Assembly: GCA_947172415.1 (NCBI GenBank)
Contig: OX359194.1
Coordinates: 1,364,001-1,428,000 of the forward strand
From: Chondrosia reniformis
Taxonomy: Eukaryota; Porifera; Demospongiae; Chondrillida; Chondrillidae
Direction: 5' to 3'
DNA length: 64,000 nt
The notes below the pieces were generated by a model that was not told the origin of the DNA, ran no database searches, and was given only the letters and a program-made list of their open reading frames with translations. The translations under genes were made by a program, and so were the position numbers. Positions 30,709 through 43,116 of this stretch are shown here, one piece after another. Within the stretch, counting starts at the first letter, position 1. Each line of letters starts with the position of its first letter.

Positions 30709-32541
30709 TTGGAGATCTGCCAAGCAGTGAAGGAACTGTATCGATGATTTGCTGGCAGAAACTCTACAGCAAACATAAAAGAAGTTGGTAAACCAAATGA
30801 TGATAATTATAGACAAAGATATTTATGATATAACATGGAATGGCAATACGTACGTACATACAATAAACAGATTTAATTCAATTCAATTCAATAGGCATTA
30901 TTAAGATGGAGACAATTTTAGCCATTAGCTAGTGGACCCAGATGTTGAATAAACTATAAACTCTTCTATTTCAGTGAACTTATACATAATTACATATATG
31001 TTAACAGTAATTGAATATACTATCTTTTGATATGGTATGTAAGTACACTACAATTAACAGCTACAAATCCTGTCACTTAAGTATCTATTAATATCTAAAG
31101 GAAAGTACATAAATTTGTTTTACTAAATTATCTAGGTGTCACAACTTCACAAAGCTATGGTACATGACTTGCTAAACTATTCTCAAATCACCAAATTCCA
31201 CAGACAACCAGTGCTAGGCTCAGGCTTACACTTAGGAAATTGCAACAACGTACTACAATTTGGGAAGCTATCAATTAGTATTGTCACACTAGAACTTGGA
31301 CAGCGGTACTAGAAACAGAAATTTGAGGTAAAGACATTCTTTACATATGTATATGTACTTATCTTTGATCATCTTTAATCTTTTGAGCATCTAGAGATGC
31401 AGATCAGTCGCTGAAAAAGACCCCAGGATCAAAATGTCTGATTTCAAAAGTGTCTCTAGAAGCTCAAAAGACTTTCAATCCTAAAAGAAATTACTGTTGC
31501 TGTAGCTGAATAATTATCAACTAATTATGTTTGCGACAACTACGTACGTACTTCGTATCATTGCATGTGTTACTTTGTATGTTGAATGGAATCGAATAGA
31601 GGGAGTATACACTCACATAAAATCGGACTAAAGTACTGTACGTATACATATACATATACGTACATATGATTAATCCAACACACCTTATTAGCATAATACA
31701 CCTATTTAGAATAACTATGGGAAGATATAGGAACTAAACCTAGTGAGAGCTTTGGATGAGGATACAAGAGATTTGTCCTCCTTCTCCACTGGGCTAGACA
31801 GCTGTTTCTGGGAATTCTACTCTTTGTCAGTGACCCTGGGAATCTTTGTCTTCTTGTTGATCTTTTGTGAGCCCATGGCTCTCTTTACTAAGAATTGGGG
31901 TCTTATATAAGTACCGTAATTTGCTTATTAGTAAATGAAAACCCATTGTTGTTAAACATGGACTAAACCAAGGAGAGGAGGAACATAAATCAAATAAGGT
32001 ATTTAGTGAAAGCGAAGCTGTCAACAATGCCTCAACCTAATTAAACATCTAATGCTATTAGTATTCAACTGGTGTAAATAGAATTTAAAAGAAAGCTTCA
32101 ATGGAAAAATTCTGCTAATTTAACAATTCCTGCACCTGTGTTTTGGGAACTGTTGATAGCACAGGTGCTTCAAACAACAAGTCTGTAGTCAGAGCAGGAC
32201 AACCTGACAACACACTGACATTTACTACACTACAAGAGTACACATATAAAGTGCTACAATATGTCGTTTAGCGGAACAAATTGGTACCAAGTACATTTAT
32301 GTCAGATTCTGTACAAAGTCCTATTAAAAGTCTCCCAACCAAAATATCAGACTTTGGTCGCTTGGCTGGTAATATCTCACAGGGACAATTTATTTCTATC
32401 ACATCATAGCTTTGCACTAGCTTAGTGATCCCCTTTCAGGTACACACTAAGTAAGTGCTTAACTCAGTGTATCATAGGTGTGCATGTATGTACGTACCTA
32501 TATATATTAATGCAGAAATATACTCAGTGAATCATATATAT
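30709..32541. other. Upstream region of the synaptotagmin-like gene
   Basis: Acceptor-like TTTGCTGTAG (minus, near 30770) hints at an upstream untranslated exon that I could not locate. One dispersed repeat at 31700-31895. No further gene seen. Confidence 0.35.
31700..31895 (+). repeat. Dispersed repeat, copy (plus)
   Basis: GGAACTAAACCTAGTGAGAG, CTTTGGATGAGGATACAAG, CTGGGCTAGACAGCTGTTTC and GACCCTGGGAATCTTTGT match the family core. Confidence 0.75.
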
Positions 32542-32713
32542 CAGGGCTGCATAGAGGGGGGGGCATTCACCCCCCTAGGATTGATTTTGCTCCCCCCTAG
32601 ACCTTTGGGAACCCCCTAAACTACTTCGACACCCTCATACCATTCCCCCCCTTCCTAAATTTTAAAAATTTTCATTTTGCCCCCTCTGGTCCCAAGCTCT
32701 GCATACAGCCCTG
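32542..32713. mobile_element. 172-bp MITE with CAGGGCTG termini (hAT-like)
   Basis: Starts CAGGGCTGCATAGAGG and ends CTCTGCATACAGCCCTG. Unusual interior with runs of G (left) and C (right) that could form G-quadruplex or long stems. CAGGG ends are typical of hAT-type elements, but the flanking 8-mers do not form a clear target duplication. Confidence 0.6.
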
Positions 32714-32844
32714 TATACGTATGTTAATAGAATTTCTTCTATATATTATATTCTACATACATACGTATTATGTTCCTATATATAGACTACTGCACCATAA
32801 GGTCCATTCAGCCAGTCAAAAGAAATGGCCTTAAAAGGCACTTA

Positions 32845-33005
32845 CCCAATCTAATTGGACATACGTAGTACAGTATAGATAGTAAGTATAGATTTACCAC
32901 AATCTAATTGGACATACGTAGTACAGTATAGATAGGAAGTATAGATTTACCCAATCTAATTGGACATATGTAGTATAGTATACGTAGATAGTAAGTATAG
33001 ATTTG
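32845..33005 (+). repeat. Three-copy tandem repeat, period 52-54 bp
   Basis: CAATCTAATTGGACATACGT recurs at 32848, 32899 and 32952 (approximate), each followed by AGTATAGATAG and AGTATAGATTT. The third copy carries a small insertion. Confidence 0.85.
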
Positions 33006-34149
33006 ATATTTAAATTTTCGTTGGACAAATTGAATAATATGTGAATACGTTCTATACATAGCCTGTTTACGTATATGTTGAAACAGAATGAAATTACTGT
33101 TTCAAACCAACAATGGTGCTTGTAGTATGTATGGTAATAACTCAATACAAAATGGAAGGTGAAAATGGCTTCCATCAGCATTCACACCTCCATCGCATCA
33201 AAGGCAGAAATATTTCTAGATTAACATCTCTCCTTTGTGTAGTCTGTAGAACAACACAACACAACACCTGACAAATACTGCTAGCAAATTGAGGACAGAA
33301 TTCTTAAAACTTGAGAATCAGACGTACCGGAAACTGTTTAAGGAGGACACAATGGAGTTAAGTAATGTACGTACATACATGTGTATGTATAAAAGTATAT
33401 ACATAACTCCTTCAAATATACCATAAAACACTGGTCAAGCACTCACTACTACCATGTATGTGCCATGACATTGAAATGCAGCCACCACTTTACCAACTCT
33501 ATTATAAACCCATTTCATCAAGGAGTTCACACATACAGGAAGAAGAAAAGGAGAATGAGAAAACTCTTGTATCCTCATCCAAAGCTCTCACTAGGTTTAG
33601 TTCCCTATAGGCCTTTTACTATAAAGTAGATGTAGCATGTTGAAAAATGGTGTGTTAGATTATTCATACACTTCTACCACTCAAGTTTAGAAATGACCAG
33701 AATCTTAACAACTTGGCCAAAGCTTTGCAGAATTGCTCTGGACAAGCTACCTTCTCACTTGATGAACATAAAATGTCTATCTGATCTAGTAACTCGCTGA
33801 ACTTGATGGTCTTGATAGAGCTCATGAACAGTGGAGTAATTCATGATTACTTTACTGGATATGTACATAGTTCAGTACGACTCTCTTACACTTTGTGGCA
33901 ACTTAAATTGTGGAGACACATGTTACAAAATTAATATAGCGCTAGCTTTGAAAAATTGTGCGTAGAGAAATCTTTACATACGTACGTAAGTACGTACATA
34001 AGTGACGTTAAAAGTAAAAAGTAGGATACTTGTACCAAATAAACATCTATACAAAATAACAACACTTTAGCGCGTTCGATAATACATCCTTCTGATATTG
34101 TACGCTAGTTAGACGTAACTGACTTGCTGACGTGGAGTCTATCGACTTA
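33006..34149. other. Intergenic region between repeats and the CHCH gene
   Basis: One dispersed-repeat copy at 33535-33668 (minus). The remainder is AT-rich with TACGTA runs near 33980. No gene seen. Confidence 0.4.
33535..33668 (-). repeat. Dispersed repeat, partial copy (minus)
   Basis: TCATCCAAAGCTCTCACTAG, GTTTAGTTCCCTATAGG and TGTTAGATTATTCAT are reverse complements of the family core. Confidence 0.75.
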
Positions 34150-34401
34150 CTACTTGTTTTGAAATGTATCTTTCCAATGTCCTTCTGGTACAGCAGACTT
34201 TTCAAAGTATAGCTTTCCCCTTTCTTCTTCAAAACAGTTCCAAAAGATTTCTCTTTCTTTTGAGCACCATCCAAGCCAAGAGTTCTTGAAACACTTTATC
34301 AATCTTAAATGTTCTTCTGTACAGGTTGATAAGGCTGAAGCTTTTATGTACTCCCTTTCCTTCTTTTCGCTTTCCTTTTCACCAAATAGACGTTTTTCCA
34401 T
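34150..34401 (-). CDS. Twin CX9C (CHCH) protein, CMC1-like
   Basis: 83 residues, single coding exon. Cys27-x9-Cys37 and Cys46-x9-Cys56 form the twin CX9C helical hairpin of small proteins imported into the mitochondrial intermembrane space by the Mia40 relay, many of which assist cytochrome c oxidase assembly. A charged N-terminal helix (EKESEKKEREYIK) precedes it and a tail (EKSAVPEGHWKDTF) follows, as in CMC-type proteins. The exact subfamily is not certain. TTATATTAG just before the ATG could be an acceptor for an untranslated first exon. CACGTG (minus and plus, near 34460) is an E-box-like site upstream. The gene is about 280 bp from the first satellite monomer. Confidence 0.65.
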   Translation of the reverse strand: MEKRLFGEKESEKKEREYIKASALSTCTEEHLRLIKCFKNSWLGWCSKEREIFWNCFEEERGKLYFEKSAVPEGHWKDTFQNK

Positions 34402-34684
34402 TAGCTAATATAATAATAATATACAAGAAATCTTAGGAAAGCAAAAAGGTGTTTTTGTCACGTGTTGTTCATTAGACCGCAAGGAAAATGGCGCTACTTT
34501 ATTATTCAAGGCAGCAATGTATAATGCAAATGCGTAGATGCTTGTACATTTGTCACTTATATAGCGAAGGCAAAGATTTGTATTGTGGTCATAATATATA
34601 AATGAAAGGTGGAGCTTGTTATGCAATAATTTACTAAATGTAATATAAATGGATGCATTTAACTTTGTATTGTACGTAGATTTT
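34402..34684. other. Region between the CHCH gene and the satellite array
   Basis: Holds the presumed promoter of the CHCH gene (E-box TCACGTG near 34458) and the transition into satellite DNA. No gene. Confidence 0.4.
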
Positions 34685-35523
34685 AATGTACATTAAGGGG
34701 CGTTAACTCCATCAAACAGCAAAATGTCAAGCTAATACGTATACTTGATGTCAGCATTCACAGACATGTATGAAACATTTCCAAAGAGTTTTAGAAGTTT
34801 CAATTTTTGTTCATATTAAAATTTGTCCTATCTCTCACTATACATTAACTTTGTATACCAGATGTAAATGTACATTGAGGGTTGTAACTCAATCAAAGGG
34901 AGAGATATGAAGCTAACACTTTGTGTCAGCATTCACAGACATCTATAGAGCATGTCCAATGTGATTTTGAAATTTTGATGGAACTTTAAATTTGCCATAT
35001 CTCTCACCATACATTAACTTTGTATACCAGAATTAAATGTACATTGAGGATTTTAACTGTATCAAACGGAAAGATATGAAGCTAACACTTTGTTTCAGCA
35101 TTCACAGACACCTATGGAGTATGTTCAATGAGTTTTTGAAATTTTGATGGAACTTAAAATTTGCCATATCTCTCACCATACATTAACTTTGTATATCAGA
35201 ATTAAATGTACATTGAGGGTTGTAACTCAATGAAATGGAGAGATATGAAGCTAACACTTTGTGTCAGCATTCACAGACACCTATGGAGTATGTTCAATGA
35301 GTTTTTGAAATTGTGATGGAACTTAAAATTTGTCTCACCATATGAATGTACGTATGGTGAGAGATAGGGAAATTTATAGGTATCCATCAAAATTTCAAAA
35401 ACTCATTGAACATAATTTATGGAGGTCTGTGAATGCTGAGACCAAGTATTAGCTTCATATCTTTCAATTTTATAGAGTTACAGCCCTAAATGTACATAAA
35501 ATTCTTATAAACGAAGTTAATGG
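34685..35523 (+). repeat. Satellite array A1 (edge), about 5 monomers including one inverted
   Basis: Monomer about 169 bp with landmarks CTCTCACCATACATTAACTT, AATGTACATTGAGGG, GATATGAAGCTAACACTTTG, GTCAGCATTCACAGACA and TTTTGAAATTTTGATGGAAC. The first monomer (34685-34850) is the most diverged, as expected at an array edge. The last one (about 35351-35523) is inverted, with a palindromic switch at 35335-35365. Confidence 0.95.
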
Positions 35524-36720
35524 ACCGACCGTAGCTAATTACATATAGACAGAATATATTTAAAAACATTTTTGGAGCTACAGTTTCTTTAAAAAAAAAA
35601 CATTATTTAGCATATATATAGAAATTTGAATCTGTACATTACGCTAAAACTTAAGTTTGGAATTAGACTTAGAGTAATTCATACAGCCGTGTCAGTTGAA
35701 ATATCGATCATAAACATTAATATCGTTAAGGCGATAAATATTGGACCTCGCACTATCTCTAGTTTTCTGTATCATGAAAAGTCGCTCTCCTCCCTCCACC
35801 AACACACATACAGGCGTTTATCCATTTGCCACAGTTTTGAGATGTATTGGAAATACTGCGTATGTGTGTAAAATTGCTTGGAACGATTCACTGGTCTGGA
35901 ATTAGAGTGGAAAAAATTGACGATTTCTCGAAAATAATTGGGATCAGAAAAGTCGTTCTCCTCGGCCCATCAAGACACTTACAGGATTATTTCCGCTTTC
36001 CCTAGTTTTCAGATGAACCACAAATACTGCCTATGTCTTTAAACTTGTTTGGAACGATTCACCGATCTGGAAATAACGAGAAATATATAAAAAAAGCTCC
36101 AACCACAACCGTTTTCTTTGGACAAAACTTCATATAAATAGAAGCGAAAAACCTTATATAGTAGGCCTACCTGGACACATCTCTATGGTGGTTGCGGTTC
36201 CCATAGGGGTTGGTAGCGCTTAGACTCTGAAGCTGTCTCCTAATCGGTTGGTGCCATAGAGACGTGCTCACCAATAATCCGGATTTCGGGGGGGTTCCAC
36301 GTAATGTGGGATTGGCATCTGATATCTTAGGATTCATATGAGTCGGCCATATCGAGAAGAACTGGTTCTTCTCACGCAAGTGACACCCAAAGCTCAACTC
36401 GGCAGAGCGTTACCACCGATCCCGGCCTCTGAGCGTCGTGGATGGTAGCGTTCGGTATGGTCCAACTTTTTTTCTTTGGAGTTTCGTTGGCTGTCGATTG
36501 ACGAAATTTCACTTTAACGAAGTCCATATATTATAAATGGATAGATAGTACTTCAATAACAATCAAGTACTGCACATTGCATTTCCCAATGTATAAAAAA
36601 ATTAGAAAGTCTTCTAGATTTTCGGATATACTATCGAATTTATCTTTGAATACACCTTCTAACGGTCGGCCATATATAGTATTACGCAATTTTCTCTAAT
36701 ACAGTACATTTTAACTGTAG
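35524..36720 (+). repeat. 1.2-kb inter-satellite block B1
   Basis: Begins ACCGACCGTAGCTAATTAC right after an inverted monomer and ends TTTTAACTGTAG before direct monomers resume. It contains two diverged tandem halves (35776-35915 and 35947-36085) and a GC-richer structured segment (36160-36475). Small frames (81, 96 and 76 codons) are conserved only because the copies are nearly identical; I recognise no protein in them. TTAA at 35717-35720 is the empty site of the piggyBac-like insertion in B4. Confidence 0.9.
36160..36475. ncRNA. Candidate structured RNA segment in the block (six copies)
   Basis: GC-richer than its surroundings, with several possible stems: CACATCTCTATGG with CCATAGAGACGTG (one mismatch), GAGAAGAAC-tg-GTTCTTCTC, and AGCGTTACCACC with GGATGGTAGCGTT (two G-U pairs). 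It follows a TATATAG box (about 36154) and is closed on the plus strand by TTTTTTT (36467-36473), a Pol III-type terminator. Equivalent segments start near 43751, 47463, 51112, 60690 and 63562. No known RNA family recognised. Could be just part of a transposon. Confidence 0.3.
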
Positions 36721-39700
36721 TTATGTAACTCTATCAAATGGAAAGATATGAAGCTGTGACTTTGTGTCAGCATTCACAAACTTCTATAGAGCTTGTCCAA
36801 TGTGTTTTTGAAATTTTGATGGAACTTAAAATTTGCCCTATCTCTCACCATACATTAACTTTGTATACCAGAATTAAATGTACATTGAGGGTTGTAACTC
36901 AATCAAAGGGAGAGATATGAAGCTAACACTTTGTGTCAGCATTCACAGACACCTATAGAGCATGTCCAAAGTGATTTTGAAATTTTGATGGAACTTAAAA
37001 TTTGCCATATCTCTCACCATACATTAATTTTGTATATCAGAATTAAATGTACATTGAGGGCTGTCACTCTATCAAATGGAGAGACATGAAGCTAACACTT
37101 TGTGTCAGCATTCACAGACATCTATAGAGCATGTCCAATGTGATTTTGAAATTTTGATGGAACTTAAAATTTGCCATATCTCTCACCATACATTAACTTT
37201 GTATATCAGAATTAAATGTACATTGAGGGCTGTAACACGTTCAAATGGAGAGATATAAAGATGTGACTTTGTGTCAGCATTCACAGACATCTATAGTGCA
37301 CGTCGAATGTGTTTTTGAAATTTTGATGGAACTTAAAATTTGCCATATCTCTCACCATACATTAACTTTGTATATCAGAATTAAATGTACATTGAGGGCT
37401 GTAACTCAATGAAATGGAGAAATATGAAGCTAACACTTTGTGTCAGCATTCACAGACATCTATAGAGCATGTCCAATGTGATTTTGAAATTTTAATGGAA
37501 CTTAAAATTTGCCATATCTCTCACCATACATTAACTTTGTATACAGAAGTAAATGTACATTGAGGATTTTAACTCTATCAAACGGAAATATATGAAGCTG
37601 TGACTTTGTGTCAGCATTTACAGACACCTATGGAGTATGTTCAATGAGTTTTTGAAATTTTGATGGAACTTTAAATTTGCCATATCTCTCACCATACATT
37701 AACTTTGTATACCAGAATCGAGGGTTGTAACTCAATGAAATGGAGAGATATGAAGCTAACACTTTGTGTCAGCATTCACAGACATCTATAGAGCATGTCC
37801 AATGTGATTTTGAAATTTTGATGGAACTTAAAATTTGCCCTATATATCTCTCACCATACATTAACTTTGTATAGCAGCATTTAATGTACATTGAGGGTTG
37901 TAATTCAATGAAATGGAGAAATATGAAGCTAACACTTTGTGTCAGCATTCACAGACATCTATAGAGCATGTCCAATGTGATTTTGAAATTTTGATGGAAC
38001 TTAAAATTTGCCCTATCTCTCACCATACATTAACTTTGTATAGCAGAATTAAATTTACATTCAGGGCTGTAACACTTTCAAATGGAGAGATATGAAGATG
38101 TGACTTTGTGTTAGCATTCACAGACATCTATAGTGCATGTCGAATGTGTTTTTGAAATTTTGATGGAACTTAAAATTTGCCATATCTCTCACCATACATT
38201 AACTTTGTATATCAGAATTAAATGTACATTGAGGGCTGTAACACGTTCAAATGGAGAGATATAAAGATGTGACTTTGTGTCAGCATTCACAGACATCTAT
38301 AGTGCACGTCGAATGTGTTTTTGAAATTTTGATGGAACTTAAAATTTGCCATATCTCTCACCATACATTAACTTTGTATATCAGAATTAAATGTACATTG
38401 AGGGCTGTAACTCAATGAAATGGAGAAATATGAAGCTAACACTTTGTGTCAGCATTCACAGACATCTATAGAGCATGTCCAATGTGATTTTGAAATTTTA
38501 ATGGAACTTAAAATTTGCCCTATCTCTCACCATACATTAACTTTGTATACAGAAGTAAATGTACATTGAGGATTTTAACTCTATCAAACGGAAATATATG
38601 AAGCTGTGACTTTGTGTCAGCATTTACAGACACCTATGGAGTATGTTCAATGAGTTTTTGAAATTTTGATGGAACTTTAAATTTGCCATATCTCTCACCA
38701 TACATTAACTTTGTATACCAGAATCGAGGGTTGTAACTCAATGAAATGGAGAGATATGAAGCTAACACTTTGTGTCAGCATTCACAGACATCTATAGAGC
38801 ATGTCCAATGTGATTTTGAAATTTTGATGGAACTTAAAATTTGCCCTATATATCTCTCACCATACATTAACTTTGTATAGCAGCATTTAATGTACATTGA
38901 GGGTTGTAATTCAATGAAATGGAGAAATATGAAGCTAACACTTTGTGTCAGCATTCACAGACATCTATAGAGCATGTCCAATGTGATTTTGAAATTTTGA
39001 TGGAACTTAAAATTTGCCCTATCTCTCACCATACATTAACTTTGTATAGCAGAATTAAATTTACATTCAGGGCTGTAACACTTTCAAATGGAGAGATATG
39101 AAGATGTGACTTTGTGTTAGCATTCACAGACATCTATAGTGCATGTCGAATGTGTTTTTGAAATTTTGATGGAACTTAAAATTTGCCATATCTCTCACCA
39201 TACATTAACTTTGTATATCAGAATTAAATTTACATTCAGGGCTGTAACTCAATCAAATGGAGAGACATGAAGCTCACACTTTGTGTCAGCATTCACAGAC
39301 ACCTATGGAGTATGTTCAATGAGTTTTTGAAATTTTGATGGAACTTAAAATTTGCCCTATCTCTCACCATACATTAACTTTGTATAGCAGCATTTAATGT
39401 ACATTGAGGGCAGTAATTATAATACTCTCAAATGGAGAGCTATAAAGCTGAAACTTTGTGTCATCATTCACAGACATCTATAGAGCATGTCCAATGTGAT
39501 TTTGAAATTTTGATGGAACTTTAAATTTGCCATATCTCTCACCATACATTAACTTTGTATACCAGAATTAAATGTACATTGAGGGTTGTAACTCAATCAA
39601 AGGGAGAGATATGAAGCTAACACTTTGTGTCAGCATTCACAGACACCTATAGAGCATGTCCAATGTGATTTTGAAATTTTGATGGAACTTAAAATTTGCC

Positions 39701-42700
39701 ATATCTCTCACCATACATTAACTTTGTATACCAGATGTAAATGTACATTGAGGATTTTAACTCTATCAAACGGAAATATATGAAGCTGTGACTTTGTGTC
39801 CGCATTTACAGACACCTATGGAGTATGTTCAATGAGTTTTTGAAATTTTGATGGAACTTTAAATTTGCCATATCTCTCACCATACATTAACTTTGTATAC
39901 CAGAATCGAGGGTTGTAACTCAATGAAATGGAGAGATATGAAGCTAACACTTTGTGTCAGCATTCACAGACATCTATAGAGCATGTCCAATGTGATTTTG
40001 AAATTTTGATGGAACTTAAAATTTGCCCTATATATCTCTCACCATACATTAACTTTGTATAGCAGCATTTAATGTACATTGAGGGTTGTAATTCAATGAA
40101 ATGGAGAAATATGAAGCTAACACTTTGTGTCAGCATTCACAGACATCTATAGAGCATGTCCAATGTGATTTTGAAATTTTGATGGAACTTAAAATTTGCC
40201 CTATCTCTCACCATACATTAACTTTGTATATCAGAATTAAATTTACATTCAGGGCTGTAACACTTTCAAATGGAGAGACATGAAGATGTGACTTTGTGTT
40301 AGCATTCACAGACATCTATAGTGCATGTCGAATGTGTTTTTGAAATTTTGATGGAACTTAAAATTTGCCCTATCTCTCACCATACATTAACTTTGTATAT
40401 CAGAATTAAATTTACATTCAGGGCTGTAACTCAATCAAATGGAGAGACATGAAGCTCACACTTTGTGTCAGCATTCACAGACACCTATGGAGTATGTTCA
40501 ATGAGTTTTTGAAATTTTGATGGAACTTAAAATTTGCCCTATCTCTCACGATACATTAACTTTGTATATATAGCAGCATTTAATGTACATTGAGGGCTGT
40601 AATTATAATACTCTCAAATGGAGAGCTATAAAGCTGAAACTTTGTGTCATCATTCACAGACATCTATAGAGCATGTCCAATGTGATTTTGAAATTTTGAT
40701 GGAACTTAAAATTTGCCCTATCTCTCACCATACATTAACTTTGTATACCAGATGTAAATGTACATTGAGGGTTGTAACTCAATCAAAGGGAGAGATATGA
40801 AGCTAACACTTTGTGTCAGCATTCACAGACTTCTATAGAGCATGTCCAAAGTGATTTTAAAATTTTGATGGAACTTAAAATTTGTCCTATCTCTCACCAT
40901 ACATTAACTTTGTATACCAGATGTAAATGTACATTGAGGGCTGTAATACTTTCAAATGGAGAGCTATAAAGCTGTGACTTTGTGTCATCATTCACAGACA
41001 CCTATGGAGTATATTCAATGAGTTTTTGAAATTTTGATGGAACTTAAAATTTGCCATATCTCTCACCATACATTAACTTTGTATAGCAGAATTTAATGTA
41101 CATTGAGGGCTGTAATTATAATAATTTCAAATGGAGAGCTATAAAGCTGAAACTTTGTGTCATCATTCACAGACATCTATAGAGCATGTCCAATGTGATT
41201 TTGAAATTTTGATGGAACCTAAAATTTGCCATATCTCTTAACAACCATTAACTGTGTATAGCAGCATTTAATGTACATTGAGGGTTGTAACTCAATGAAA
41301 TGGAGAAATATGAAGCTAACACTTTGTGTCAGCATTCACAGACATCTATAGAGCATGTCCAATGTGATTTTGAAATTTTGATGGAACTTTAAATTTGCCA
41401 TATCTCTCACCATACATTAACTTTGTATACCAGATGTAAATGTACATTGAGGGTTGTAACTCAATCAAAGGGAGAGATATGAAGCTAACACTTTGTGTCA
41501 GCAATCACAGACTTCTATAGAGCATGTCCAAAGTGATTTTGAAATTTTGATGGAACTTAAAATTTGCCATATCTCTCACCATACATTACCTTTGTATAGC
41601 AGCATTTAATGTACATTGAGGGCTGTAATACTTTCAAAAGGAGAGCTATATATAAAGCTGAAACTTTGTGTCATCATTCACAGACATCTATAGAGCATGT
41701 TCAATGTGATTTTGAAATTTTGATGGAACTTAAAATTTGCCATATCTCTTAACAACCATTAACTGTGTATAGCAGCATTTAATGTACATTGAGGGTTGTA
41801 ACTCAATGAAATAGAGAAATATGAAGCTAACACTTTGTGTCAGCATTCACAGACATCTATAGAGCATGTCCAATGTGATTTTGAAATTTTGATGGAACTT
41901 AAAATTTGCCCTATATCTCACCATACATTAACTTTGTATACCAGATGTAAATGTACATTGAGGATTTTAACTCTATCAAACGGAAATATATGAAGCTAAC
42001 ACTTTGTGTCAGCATTCACAGACACCTATGGGGTAGGTTCAATGAGTTTTTGAAATTTTGATGAAACTTTAAATTTGCCATATCTCTCACCATACATTAA
42101 CTTTGTATACCAGATGTAAATGTACATTGAGGGTTGTAACTCAATCAAAGGGAGAGATAAGAAGCTAACACTTTGTGTCAGCATTCACAGACTTCTATAG
42201 AGCATGTCCAAAGTGATTTTGAAATTTTGATGGAACTTAAAATTTGCCCTATCTCTCACCATACATTAACTTTGTATACCAGAATTTAATGTACATTGAG
42301 GATTTTAACTCTATCAAACGGAAAGATATGAAGCTAACACTTTGTGTCAGCATTCACAGACACCTATGGAGTATGTTCAATGAGTTTTTGAAATTTTGAT
42401 GGAACTTAAAATTTGCCCTATATATCTCTCACCATACATTAACTTTGTATACCAGAATTTAATGTACATTGAGGATTTTAACTGTATCAAATGGAGAGAC
42501 ATGAAGCTCACATTTTGTGTCAGCATTCACAGACATCTATAGAGCATGTCCAATGTGATTTTGAAATTTTGATGGAACTTTAAATTTGCCCTATATCTCA
42601 CCATACATTAACTTTGTATACCAGAAGTAAATGTACATTGAGGATTTTAACTGTATCAAACGGAAATATATGAAGCTGTGACTTTGTGTCAGCATTCACA

Positions 42701-43116
42701 GACACCTATGGAGTATGTTCAATGAGTTTTTGAAATTTTGATGGAACTTAAAATTTGCCATATCTCTCACCATACTTTAACTTTGTATATCAGAATTAAA
42801 TGTACATTGAGGGTTGTAACTCAATGAAATGGAGAGATATGAAGCTAACACTTTGTGTCAGCATTCACAGACACCTATGGAGTATGTTCAATGAGTTTTT
42901 GAAATTTTGATGGAACTTAAAATTTGTCTCACCATATGTATGTACGTATGGTGAGAGATAGGGAAATTTATAGGTATCCATAAAATTTCAAAAACTCATT
43001 GAACATAATTTATGGAGGTCTGTGAATGCTGAGACCAAGTATTAGCTTCATATCTTTCAATTTTATAGAGTTACAGCCCTAAATGTACATAACATTCTTA
43101 TAAACGAAGTTAATGG
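36721..43116 (+). repeat. Satellite array A2, about 38 monomers
   Basis: Direct ~169-bp monomers with nested higher-order repeats. For example the segment around 37209-38214 recurs at 38215-39220 (period 1006 bp, six monomers), and 38919 recurs at 40101 (1182 bp, seven monomers). It ends in one inverted monomer (about 42944-43116). The repeated 60-codon frames are by-products of the repeat. Confidence 0.95.

Noticed and set aside
29371-30816. Three overlapping frames of 481, 333 and 308 codons as separate genes
   Set aside because: They arise because a 28-bp repeat without stops reads through all frames. Only the one joining exons 1 and 2 is discussed, as intron retention.
31827-32027. 66-codon minus-strand frame
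   Set aside because: Overlaps a dispersed repeat copy; no domain or splice context.
36160-36330. U1 snRNA-like segment (ACCTGG, GGTGG, CCGGAT, TGTGGGA)
   Set aside because: Only short scattered matches; no 5' splice-site-pairing end and no Sm site in the right place.
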